Below are positions 7,310-14,555 of a stretch of DNA of 64,000 nt, piece by piece. This DNA is from Mariprofundus ferrooxydans PV-1. Lineage in GTDB: Bacteria > Pseudomonadota > Zetaproteobacteria > Mariprofundales > Mariprofundaceae. Numbering within the stretch: the first letter of the stretch is position 1; every line of letters begins with the position of its first letter. A program made the position numbers and the translations under genes. The stretch is from the NCBI RefSeq assembly GCF_000153765.1, contig NZ_DS022295.1, positions 1,209,849 through 1,273,848 of the forward strand, read 5' to 3'. Under the pieces are notes generated by a model. The model made no database searches, was not told where the DNA came from, and worked only from the letters and a program-made list of their open reading frames with translations.

Positions 7310-7450
7310 ACAATTTTTCAGGACAGAAAAATTGCACGCCCTGCGCCCTGCAAGGGTGGAGCACATGGATGTGCGACATGACAATTTTTCAGGACAGAAA
7401 AATTGCACACTCCAGCGCCCGTATGGGTGGAGCACAGGATGTGCGACATG
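7309..7450. repeat. 71-bp tandem duplication with internal hairpins
   Basis: Copies at 7309-7379 and 7380-7450. Their first 29 bp are identical (7309-7337 and 7380-7408) and contain the inverted repeat AATTTTTC-6 nt-GAAAAATT. The remainder is diverged but ends in the shared GATGTGCGACAT. Confidence 0.75.
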
Positions 7451-7468
7451 AACCCAATAGGGTTTATG

Positions 7469-7538
7469 TCAGGCTCCATGCCTTCGACCCTGCGGGCCGA
7501 CCATACAGTCGTTCAAATTTGCTCCTGCAAATTTGTCG
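7469..7538 (-). repeat. Three-hairpin tRNA-associated repeat, unit A2
   Basis: Same plan as A1: GGC-TCCAT-GCC, then CCCTGCGGGCC, then the hairpin CAAATTTGCTCCTGCAAATTTG followed by TCG. The hairpin sequences have changed in both arms together, so structure rather than sequence is conserved. Confidence 0.7.
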
Positions 7539-7546
7539 TCGCCCCT

Positions 7547-7596
7547 CCTCTTCAGGCATATAATAAAAAAGCGCACCATAAAGGCGCGCTATCTTT
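7547..7596 (-). repeat. Duplicate of the tRNA-Ser(GCT) terminator
   Basis: This segment repeats 7703-7752 almost exactly (CTCTTCAGGCATATAATAAA, then the GCGC stem), but its T-tract is degraded. It is followed by AGGGATT (7601-7607), a possible remnant of the tRNA T-arm, directly before unit A3. Confidence 0.65.
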
Positions 7597-7610
7597 AAAC
7601 AGGGATTGAT

Positions 7611-7681
7611 TCGGGGCTCCTGCCCCTCACCTTACAGGCGGCCTTTCGGCCGTCTAAATTGGCTGTCCTGCCAATTTATCG
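7611..7681 (-). repeat. Three-hairpin tRNA-associated repeat, unit A3
   Basis: GGGGC-TCCT-GCCCC, GGCGGCCTTTCGGCCGTC and AAATTGGCTGTCCTGCCAATTT form three successive hairpins, ending in ATCG. It lies between the two terminator copies. Confidence 0.7.
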
Positions 7682-7720
7682 AACCACAGGGCCGCATCGA
7701 CACCTCTTCAGGCATATAAT

Positions 7721-7751
7721 AAAAAAGCGCACCGTAAAGGCGCGCTTTTTT
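7721..7751 (-). terminator. Intrinsic terminator of tRNA-Ser(GCT)
   Basis: AAAAAAGCGC...GCGCTTTTTT forms a GC-cored stem with A/T tracts on both sides. It begins 7 nt past the CCA end of the tRNA. Confidence 0.75.
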
Positions 7752-7757
7752 ATTGTA

Positions 7758-7847
7758 TGGCGGAGAGAGAGGGATTCGAACCCTCGATAGGTTTTAGCCT
7801 ATACACCCTTAGCAGGGGCGCGCTTTCGGCCACTCAGCCATCTCTCC
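7758..7847 (-). tRNA. tRNA-Ser(GCT)
   Basis: This is a 90-nt type II tRNA with a long variable arm. The acceptor GGAGAGA pairs with TCTCTCC, and there is a G discriminator and an encoded CCA. The anticodon loop CTGCTAA gives GCT, which reads AGC/AGU. It is followed downstream by the repeat array 7237-7681. Confidence 0.95.
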
Positions 7848-7868
7848 GTACGTGTACAATGTAATAAA

Positions 7869-7956
<88 letters not shown>

Positions 7957-8047
7957 GTTTTATTAACCCGAATAAGGCTGACGCCTTCACTTCGGGCGGC
8001 GAAAGATAAACATGCTGTCCGCAGAAGGCAATGCCAATTACGCAAAT

Positions 8048-8075
8048 GAAAAAAGCGGCCCCGCAGGACCGCTTT
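8048..8075 (-). terminator. Intrinsic terminator of the peroxiredoxin gene
   Basis: On the minus strand AAAGCGGTCC-TGCGG-GGCCGCTTT is followed by TTT. It lies 24 bp after the peroxiredoxin stop codon. Confidence 0.75.
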
Positions 8076-8098
8076 CTCACACATCTTGCGCCAGACTA

Positions 8099-8746
8099 TT
8101 ACAGCTTGTCTGACTCGCTTGCCAGGTAGGATGCAACACCGTCGGCATCAGGAACCATGCCCTTCTCGCCCTTGTTCCAGCCGGCAGGACAGACTTCACC
8201 ATGCTCTTCAGTGAACTGCAGTGCATCAATCATACGCAGCATCTCATCGACGTTACGGCCCAGCGGCAGGTTATTAACTACCTGATGCTGCACAGTGCCA
8301 TCCTTGTCGATCAGGAACGAACCGCGCAGGGCAACCGAACCACCCAGCAGGTGGACCATATCGCCATCTTCATCCTGAATGCCATCGTTATCAACCAGCA
8401 CATCGTAATCAGCAGCAATCGTCTTGGTCAGATCTGCCACCAGCGGATAAGATACAGGACCGATACCACCGGCATTCACAGGCGTATTGCGCCATGCTGC
8501 GTGGGTAAACTGGGAGTCAACCGAACAACCGATTACCTGTACACCGCGGGATTCAAACTCCTTGATACGGTGGTCAAATGCAATCAGCTCCGACGGACAT
8601 ACAAAGGTGAAGTCCAGCGGGTAGAAAAACAGAACGACGTACTTTCCGTCATAGTCGGACAGTGAAAATTCTTCATTGATAGAACCGTCTGCCATCACAG
8701 CTGCAGCGGTAAAATCAGGGGCTTGTTTGCCAACCAATACACTCAT
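8099..8746 (-). CDS. Typical 2-Cys peroxiredoxin (AhpC/TSA family)
   Basis: The 215-residue cytosolic thiol peroxidase reduces hydrogen peroxide and organic hydroperoxides. The peroxidatic Cys lies in FTFVCPSELIAFDHR (Cys at residue ~51), and the resolving Cys is in GEVCPAGWNKG (~171), as in the Prx1/AhpC group. The conserved Arg of the active site is present in LRGSFLIDKDG. The start has GGAG about 8 nt upstream. It is a single-gene unit with its own terminator, and no ahpF is nearby, so thioredoxin is the likely reductant. An OxyR-type site was not identified. Confidence 0.92.
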   Translation of the reverse strand: MSVLVGKQAPDFTAAAVMADGSINEEFSLSDYDGKYVVLFFYPLDFTFVCPSELIAFDHRIKEFESRGVQVIGCSVDSQFTHAAWRNTPVNAGGIGPVSYPLVADLTKTIAADYDVLVDNDGIQDEDGDMVHLLGGSVALRGSFLIDKDGTVQHQVVNNLPLGRNVDEMLRMIDALQFTEEHGEVCPAGWNKGEKGMVPDADGVASYLASESDKL

Positions 8747-8811
8747 GGAACTCTCCTTGGGGATTATAAATTGAAATGCAATAATAGAAGAAACGAACGG
8801 CGAGCACCACC

Positions 8812-9783
8812 CTAAGCTTTATCCGGTTTATCCTCCGGTGTGGCAAACTCGATAAATATATGTCGGGCTTCGGGCGCCTGCCTGCTCACCTGATCTTCCA
8901 GCCCACGCCGGATCATGTCCAGCTTGCGCATAAAACGAATGGCCCGGCTCACTTCATCAGCGCTCATATCGGCAAAGATCGCCTCTTCCCTGAGCTCAAC
9001 CTCGGCCATCAGCAGGGTGTCATCGGGAGAGAGCACAATACTGTTCACCCTCTGTACATGCTGCACCTGCCTGTCTGCCTGCCAGACGCGGGCGGCGATG
9101 TTATTCACCTCATCATCCGACCTGTTCAGCAGATATTTGCGATTGATCGAGGCCAGAAACAGGGCCAGCACCCCCATCATCAGGCCGATACAGATGGCCG
9201 CAACGCCGTCGAACATGGCAGAGCCGGTCCATGCCGCCAGCCCCATACCGATCAGTGCAACCATCAGTCCGAGCACAGCCACGCTATCCTCAATCAATAC
9301 CGCCAGCGTGGTCGGATCACGTGTTTCAACAAAATAGGTACGCAGCGGTTTGCCTGCTGCCCCCGCCTGCTGCCTGAACTCCGTCAGCGCCACGCCCAGG
9401 GAGTAACCCTCAGCCAGAAACGAAACGCCGATAATCAGAAACGGAATCCAGGAGAGCTCCGGCTGATGCGCATCATGCAACTGCTCCACGGCATGCATAA
9501 TGGTGTAACCGCAGCCGAGAAAGAAGATGGTGACGGCCGATACCAGATTCCAGAAGTAACGCTCCTGACCGTACCCGAAATGGTGCTCGCTATCGGCTTT
9601 GCGCGTAGAGCGGCGCAGCCCCAGATACAACAGCCCCTGATTGGCGGTATCCGCCAGCGAATGTACAGCCTCGGCCAGCAACGCGCTCGAACCGGAAACA
9701 AAGAAACCGAAAAATTTGGCCATCGTAACCAGACTGTTGCCGGCTAACGCCGTCAGAACGGTCCTGGTAGAACCATGTGACAT
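8812..9783 (-). CDS. Cation diffusion facilitator (CDF) metal transporter
   Basis: The protein is about 324 residues. I start it at MSHGSTRTV (GGAGGG 5 nt upstream); a longer frame would run into the divergent gloB. It has six predicted transmembrane segments. TM2 carries the metal-site motif AEAVHSLADTANQ (H-x3-D), and TM5 has a matching acidic residue. A C-terminal cytosolic dimerisation domain follows. CDF exporters exchange Zn2+, Fe2+, Mn2+ or Co2+ for protons across the inner membrane. The N-terminal part (GLRRSTRKADSEHHFGYGQERYFW) is typical of the family. The particular metal cannot be assigned from sequence alone. Confidence 0.88.
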   Translation of the reverse strand: MSHGSTRTVLTALAGNSLVTMAKFFGFFVSGSSALLAEAVHSLADTANQGLLYLGLRRSTRKADSEHHFGYGQERYFWNLVSAVTIFFLGCGYTIMHAVEQLHDAHQPELSWIPFLIIGVSFLAEGYSLGVALTEFRQQAGAAGKPLRTYFVETRDPTTLAVLIEDSVAVLGLMVALIGMGLAAWTGSAMFDGVAAICIGLMMGVLALFLASINRKYLLNRSDDEVNNIAARVWQADRQVQHVQRVNSIVLSPDDTLLMAEVELREEAIFADMSADEVSRAIRFMRKLDMIRRGLEDQVSRQAPEARHIFIEFATPEDKPDKA

Positions 9784-9812
9784 ACTACCCTCCGGGAGGT
9801 TAAACTCTCCGC

Positions 9813-10601
9813 ATGCTCTCATACAATCACAGCAATTTCACCGTTCACCAGCTGCCTGTACTCAAGGACAACTATATCTATCTGATTGAAGCGCATGCTT
9901 CCAGTGCACTGATTGTCATTGATCCGGCCGAAGCAGTCAGCGTACGGCGCGCATGTCGCGAACTGGGCAAGCCGCTGACTCATATTTTCAACACCCACCA
10001 TCACTGGGATCACACCGACGGTAATCAGTCGCTGAAAAAGGATTTTGGCGCAGTTGTTATCGGTGCAGCCCACGATGCAGAGCGCATACCGGGCATCAAC
10101 CTGAAAGTCAGTGAGGCATCTCCGCCGCTGGTGGATGGACTCAATATCCGCGTACTTGATGTTGCCGGCCACACGCGCGGCCATATCGCCTACCTGCTGG
10201 ATGATGCACTCTTCTGCGGCGACACACTCTTTGGCGCCGGTTGCGGGCGCCTGTTTGAAGGCACGCCGGCACAGATGTGGCAGAGCCTGCAAAAGATCGC
10301 GCAGCTCGACGGCAATACCCGTATCTATTGCGCCCATGAGTACACGCTGGCCAACCTCGCATTTGCCGTCATGGTTGATCCGGAGAACAGTACACTGAAA
10401 GAGCGGCTGGCACGTGATAGTGAGAAGCGGCAGCAGGATATCCCCACAATTCCATCCACCATCGAGATTGAAAAAGCGACCAACCCGTTTCTCAGGCCGC
10501 TGGATGCGGCATTTCTGTCCGCTTACGCAGCCGGAAAAGCGGTTAAACCCGAAGCATTAGCTGTATTTACCCATATCCGACAACAGAAGGATCATTTCTA
10601 G
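9813..10601 (+). CDS. gloB: Hydroxyacylglutathione hydrolase (glyoxalase II)
   Basis: The 262-residue metallo-beta-lactamase-fold enzyme hydrolyses S-D-lactoylglutathione to D-lactate and glutathione, the second step of methylglyoxal detoxification. The binuclear metal site THHHWDHTDG (residues ~56-65), the downstream His in GHTRGHIAYL and the bridging Asp in FCGDTLFGAGCGR are all present. The glyoxalase II-specific C-terminal domain follows, with NPFLR near residue 230. The gene is divergent from the CDF transporter with only ~29 bp between starts, so the promoters must overlap. The length equals the usual ~250-260 residues. Confidence 0.93.
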   Translation: MLSYNHSNFTVHQLPVLKDNYIYLIEAHASSALIVIDPAEAVSVRRACRELGKPLTHIFNTHHHWDHTDGNQSLKKDFGAVVIGAAHDAERIPGINLKVSEASPPLVDGLNIRVLDVAGHTRGHIAYLLDDALFCGDTLFGAGCGRLFEGTPAQMWQSLQKIAQLDGNTRIYCAHEYTLANLAFAVMVDPENSTLKERLARDSEKRQQDIPTIPSTIEIEKATNPFLRPLDAAFLSAYAAGKAVKPEALAVFTHIRQQKDHF

Positions 10602-10659
10602 GAGCGTCTGTTTATAAAAAGAAGAGTCTGCTTAATAGTATAAAGCGCTGCGTCCTGGA

Positions 10660-11091
10660 TCAACGCCCCGGCGGATGCATGATCAGCGCGTGCTGGCTGA
10701 TAATATCATCGAGTTTGGCAACCTGATCCTGACTTTGCTGATCAAAACGAAGACCGACGCCATCCTCTTCTTTTCGTACCACTTCACCCGTGAGCCTCAC
10801 CGGATTCGGTGCGGAAATAAACGTCAGTTCAAGACTGACCTGTTCGCCAAGCTCAAAGTCGGCCAGCGTTTCAACAAACACGCCGGTGCCGCTGATATCG
10901 CGGGCATGGCCATAGTGCGCCCCCTTTGATGAGGAAAAGTGAAGCAGTTCATTATAGGACTCGCGCGGAGAACGGCGCACATCCTCACGCCAACTGGCAA
11001 TCAGACTCAGCAGTTGCCGCTCCTTCTCCTCCGGCAACCGCTCGGCCAGCGATGTCAGCTCTTCGATGATATTGGTATCCGTCTTCCCCAT
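10660..11091 (-). CDS. PilZ-domain protein (c-di-GMP binding candidate)
   Basis: I place the start at MGKTDTNIIEELTSL. The upstream extension would overlap the tRNA-Lys terminator region. The product is ~143 residues. The first ~45 form an acidic coiled helix. The PilZ domain follows: RRSPRESYNELL supplies the RxxxR-like motif, and DISGTGVFVET supplies the D/NxSxxG motif. The barrel ends with GVGLRFDQQ. The two motifs together suggest real c-di-GMP binding. Partners could include the GGDEF and EAL enzymes elsewhere in the window, though no direct link is visible. Confidence 0.82.
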   Translation of the reverse strand: MGKTDTNIIEELTSLAERLPEEKERQLLSLIASWREDVRRSPRESYNELLHFSSSKGAHYGHARDISGTGVFVETLADFELGEQVSLELTFISAPNPVRLTGEVVRKEEDGVGLRFDQQSQDQVAKLDDIISQHALIMHPPGR

Positions 11092-11211
11092 AGTCGCTAC
11101 GCTAGCATGGATAGCATAGCCATTGCTACGATCAGAAAAGAGGTTATTTCCGGGAGTGAAACAGCGACGGCGTGCAAGATTCGGGATGACATATCCGGAA
11201 TAAAGTGAGAA

Positions 11212-11242
11212 TAAAAAAAGGAGCCCCGAAGGACTCCTTTTT
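11212..11242 (-). terminator. Terminator of the tRNA-Pro-Arg-His-Lys operon
   Basis: On the minus strand GGAGTCC-TTCG-GGGCTCC is followed by seven T residues. It begins a few nt past the CCA of tRNA-Lys. Confidence 0.85.
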
Positions 11243-11247
11243 ATGCA

Positions 11248-11323
<76 letters not shown>

Positions 11324-11366
11324 ATGCTTCGGCGCGAATCATAGCGAATCATCGCATCCGTGCAAC

Positions 11367-11441
11367 TGGGGTGGACGAGGGGACTCGAACCCCCAACCAC
11401 CGGCATCACAAGCCGGGGCTCTACCATTGAGCTACGTCCAC
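11367..11441 (-). tRNA. tRNA-His(GTG)
   Basis: The acceptor GTGGACG/CGTCCAC has a C discriminator with an encoded CCA, and an extra G at -1 (position 11442) as expected for histidine identity. The anticodon loop TTGTGAT gives GTG. Confidence 0.95.
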
Positions 11442-11456
11442 CAGACTTCATCATGG

Positions 11457-11533
11457 TGGTGCGCCTGGCAGGAATCGAACCTGCAACCTACGGCTTAGAA
11501 GGCCGTTGCTCTATCCGGTTGAGCTACAGACGC
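11457..11533 (-). tRNA. tRNA-Arg(TCT)
   Basis: 77 nt. The acceptor GCGTCTG/CAGGCGC includes one G-T wobble, with an A discriminator and an encoded CCA. The anticodon loop CTTCTAA gives TCT, which reads AGA/AGG. Confidence 0.95.
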
Positions 11534-11577
11534 TCGCCAGTCACGCTAAAACAAAAAAACTCCACAACAGTTCTAAA

Positions 11578-11654
<77 letters not shown>

Positions 11655-11684
11655 ATTATTTAGACCCTCTTGCGAAGGCGGCGG

Positions 11685-11713
11685 ACATTAGGCATCCGTG
11701 CGCCTTTCGTCAA
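11685..11713 (-). promoter_or_regulatory. Sigma70 promoter of the tRNA operon
   Basis: TTGACG (11708-11713) and TAATGT (11685-11690) lie 17 nt apart on the minus strand. They point at tRNA-Pro. Confidence 0.65.
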
Positions 11714-11816
11714 TCCCTTAATTTGCATTCGAATAAAATTGACAGTGATAGCTGCTGACGAGCCACGCTTACACGGCTAGCATTGTCTGCTGTAGTTCAA
11801 CTTGAGAGGTAAAGCT

Positions 11817-12374
11817 ATGGCTGGAATTTCCATGCGCGGCACAACCATTTGCTGTGTACGCAAAAATAGTGAGGTCGCGATAGGCGGTGACGGCCAGGTC
11901 ACACTGGGAGACACCGTCGTCAAGCATGGCGGTCGCAAGGTTCGCTCGATTCGCAATGGTGCCATCCTGACCGGCTTTGCAGGCTCAACAGCCGATGCAA
12001 TGAATCTGTTCGAACGTTTTGAAGCCAAGCTCGATGAGCATGGCGGCAGCCTGATGCGTGCAGCCGTCGGCCTGGCCAAGGAGTGGCGCACGGATAAATA
12101 CCTGCGTCAGCTCGAAGCCATGATGATTGTTGCCGATGCCGACAATACGCTGATTATTTCCGGTAATGGTGATGTACTGGAACCGGACGACGGCGTCGCA
12201 GCCATCGGCTCCGGCGGCGCTTATGCCAAGGCTGCAGCCACGGCTCTGGTTCATCACAGCGAACTAAAAGCCAGCGACATTGCCCGCGAGGCGATGCTGA
12301 TTGCCGCCAACATATGCATCTATACCAACAGCAATATCACCATCAAATCCATTCCCGAGGAGAATCAGGCTTGA
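11817..12374 (+). CDS. hslV: ATP-dependent protease HslV, peptidase subunit
   Basis: HslV forms the double-hexamer threonine protease core of HslUV (ClpQY) in the cytosol. The chosen ATG ([17 protein letters not shown]) has GAGAGG 7 nt upstream. The catalytic residue is the Thr of TTICCVR, so an eight-residue propeptide must be removed; E. coli HslV has only the initiator Met before it. [21 protein letters not shown], in overlapping parts, is the family signature. The product is 185 residues, slightly longer than usual. hslU follows immediately, overlapping by a few bases. Confidence 0.94.
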   Translation: MAGISMRGTTICCVRKNSEVAIGGDGQVTLGDTVVKHGGRKVRSIRNGAILTGFAGSTADAMNLFERFEAKLDEHGGSLMRAAVGLAKEWRTDKYLRQLEAMMIVADADNTLIISGNGDVLEPDDGVAAIGSGGAYAKAAATALVHHSELKASDIAREAMLIAANICIYTNSNITIKSIPEENQA

Positions 12375-13711
12375 GCCATACGATGACACCACGCGAAATT
12401 ATTTCTGAACTGGACCGCTATATTGTCGGCCAGCATGATGCAAAACGGGCGGTAGCCATCGCCCTGCGTAACCGCTGGCGCCGCCAGCAGGTGCCCTCAC
12501 CGATGCGCGAGGAGATCACCCCGAAGAATATCCTGCTGATCGGCCCGACCGGCGTCGGTAAAACGGAGATTGCACGCAGACTCGCACGACTGGCCAACGC
12601 CCCGTTTATCAAGGTGGAAGCCACGAAATTCACCGAAGTGGGATATGTCGGTCGCGATGTAGAAACCATAGTCCGCGACCTGGTCGACACATCAATCAAG
12701 ATCGTACGCGAAGAGCATCTGACCCGCGTCCAGATTCCTGCGGAGAAGATGGCCGAAGAGCGTCTGCTCGATATCCTGATTCCGCATTCGGTCAATCCCA
12801 ACGGCCCTGCCGTAGCCAGCAGCCCTGCCGGCAACAACGATTCGCGGGAAAAAATGCGCCACAAGCTGCGTCTGGGCGAGTTGGATAACCGTCAGGTCGA
12901 AATTGAGGTAGAGCAGACGCCGAGCATGCCGATGATGCAGGTATTCCCCAATCAGGGTGGCGATGGCGGCATGGATCTGCAGGAGATGCTCGGCGGCATG
13001 ATGGGCAAGCAGAGCAAGCCCAAACGCATGAGCGTTGCCGATGCGATGAAAATTATTCAGCAACAGGAGGCCGATCGCCTGCTCGATGAGGATGCGATCA
13101 GGGATGAGGCGATCAATCGGGCGGAAAACGACGGTATCGTCTTTCTCGATGAGATGGACAAGATCACCCATCGTGGCGGAACCGGCGGCGACGTTTCCCG
13201 CGAAGGGGTTCAGCGCGACCTGCTACCGCTGGTTGAGGGCACAACAATCAACACCCGCTACGGACATATTAAAACCGATCATGTGCTGTTTATCGCCTCC
13301 GGTGCATTCCATCTGGCCAAACCTTCCGATTTGATACCGGAACTGCAGGGACGCTTCCCGATCAGGGTCAATCTGAATGCACTGGGTGAGTCGGAGTTCA
13401 GACGTATTCTGGTCGAACCGGAATCATCCCTGACCCGCCAGTACGCAGCACTGTTACAGGCGGAAAATGTCAGCATCAGCTTTACCGATGAGGGCATTGC
13501 GGAGCTGGCCCGTATTGCCGTACTTGTGAATGAGAAAACCGAAAATATCGGTGCCCGACGACTGCATACACTACTGGAGCGCGTACTCGAGGATATCAGC
13601 TTCGAGGCTTCAGATCGGGGCGGAGAATCTATCGAGGTTGATGCAGCCTATGTGCTCGCCCAACTGGGTGAAATCAGCGCCGACGAGGATCTCTCCCGCT
13701 ACATACTATAA
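12371..13711 (+). CDS. hslU: HslU, unfoldase subunit of HslUV
   Basis: The Clp/Hsp100 AAA+ ATPase unfolds substrates and feeds them into HslV. I place the start at a TTG overlapping the hslV stop (TTGA), because GAGGAG lies 8 nt upstream and the resulting [10 protein letters not shown] matches the E. coli N-terminus MSEMTPREI. An ATG at 12383 is the alternative. Walker A is [15 protein letters not shown] (residues ~60-74), and Walker B is [11 protein letters not shown] (~255-265). The intermediate I domain lies between them (HslU-specific), with a methionine-rich stretch. The C-terminus ends LSRYIL, the tail that inserts into HslV. Length 446, as expected. Confidence 0.95.
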   Translation: MSHTMTPREIISELDRYIVGQHDAKRAVAIALRNRWRRQQVPSPMREEITPKNILLIGPTGVGKTEIARRLARLANAPFIKVEATKFTEVGYVGRDVETIVRDLVDTSIKIVREEHLTRVQIPAEKMAEERLLDILIPHSVNPNGPAVASSPAGNNDSREKMRHKLRLGELDNRQVEIEVEQTPSMPMMQVFPNQGGDGGMDLQEMLGGMMGKQSKPKRMSVADAMKIIQQQEADRLLDEDAIRDEAINRAENDGIVFLDEMDKITHRGGTGGDVSREGVQRDLLPLVEGTTINTRYGHIKTDHVLFIASGAFHLAKPSDLIPELQGRFPIRVNLNALGESEFRRILVEPESSLTRQYAALLQAENVSISFTDEGIAELARIAVLVNEKTENIGARRLHTLLERVLEDISFEASDRGGESIEVDAAYVLAQLGEISADEDLSRYIL

Positions 13712-13719
13712 GGCAGTTC

Positions 13720-13863
13720 ACCACGGAGGACACGAAGGACGCAGAGGAAAAACATAATAAGAAGGGTGGATGTCACTCTCTTTCCGGGCGCACTACCTTA
13801 TAAATAATCTGACAGCATCAAATATATAATGCTTTCCCCTGCGTCCTTCGTGTCCTCTGTGGT
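13720..13863. repeat. 31-bp inverted repeats, MITE-like intergenic element
   Basis: The arms at 13720-13750 and 13833-13863 match at 29 of 31 positions (ACCACGGAGGACACGAAGGA and onward). A third, partial copy TCCTCTGTGGTGA follows at about 13905-13917. The spacer has no gene. This sequence type is a widespread intergenic repeat in bacterial genomes. Confidence 0.75.
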
Positions 13864-13922
13864 AAAAGCTTTGAACTAACGCGCGCCGGGAGTGCCGGCG
13901 CTTGCTCCTCTGTGGTGAGAGG

Positions 13923-14480
13923 TTACAGCAGTTTCGTAACCGGAGCGAACGAGCGGCGATGAGCCGGGCACGGGCCATGTTCACGCAGGGCATCCATATG
14001 CACCTTCGTGCCATAGCCCTTGTGTTTGGTGAACTGATAGCCGGGATGGCGGACGTCGAGCATGGCCATCAGCCGATCCCGCACCACTTTGGCAATGATT
14101 GAGGCTGCGGCAATCTCCTGCACCAGATCATCACCTCCGATAATCGCCTCGGCAGGCATGGTCAGATCCGGAATGCGATTGCCATCGACCACGACTCTCA
14201 CCGGTCGCACAGCAAGCCCTTCAACCGAGCGACGCATCGACAGCATCGTCGCATGCAATATATTCAGATGATCAATCTCCTCTACCGTAGCCATCGTTAC
14301 CGTATAGGCCACCGCATGCTTGCGGATATGGTGATAGAGTTTCAGGCGCTTCTTTTCAGCCACCTTCTTGGAGTCGCGATATTGCCCCAGATACGGGTCA
14401 TCCGGCGACAAAATCACCGCTGCCGTCACCACAGGCCCGGCCAGCGGCCCACGCCCTACTTCATCTACACCTGCTAACAT
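13923..14480 (-). CDS. rnhB: Ribonuclease HII
   Basis: The 185-residue cytosolic enzyme cleaves RNA in RNA-DNA hybrids and removes single ribonucleotides. The N-terminal motif [16 protein letters not shown] supplies the first Asp-Glu pair. [10 protein letters not shown] supplies the third acidic residue, and [12 protein letters not shown] the fourth. [14 protein letters not shown] is the substrate-contacting C-terminal motif. The length is slightly below the E. coli protein (198). The gene is read leftward, convergent with hslU across the inverted-repeat region. Confidence 0.93.
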   Translation of the reverse strand: MLAGVDEVGRGPLAGPVVTAAVILSPDDPYLGQYRDSKKVAEKKRLKLYHHIRKHAVAYTVTMATVEEIDHLNILHATMLSMRRSVEGLAVRPVRVVVDGNRIPDLTMPAEAIIGGDDLVQEIAAASIIAKVVRDRLMAMLDVRHPGYQFTKHKGYGTKVHMDALREHGPCPAHRRSFAPVTKLL

Positions 14481-14555
14481 TGATCATCCCTTGCCTGCTA
14501 TTGGTCAGGGAATCTATGCGACATCAGAGCGGTTACAACAGCGCATCCGCATCTC

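Larger units (their letters stand above)
7048..7757. other. Repeat-rich intergenic region downstream of tRNA-Ser(GCT)
   Basis: No real gene is seen; the short frames here break on the repeats. From 7237 to 7752 the region consists of three ~70-bp hairpin units, a 71-bp tandem duplication and two copies of the tRNA-Ser terminator. These are described individually. Confidence 0.7.

Noticed and set aside
7128-7609. Several overlapping open frames on both strands in the repeat region
   Set aside because: They are made entirely of the tandem and hairpin repeats, lack ribosome sites and have no protein-like composition.
8860-9747. 295-codon frame antisense to the CDF transporter gene
   Set aside because: It is fully covered by a well-supported membrane protein gene on the other strand.
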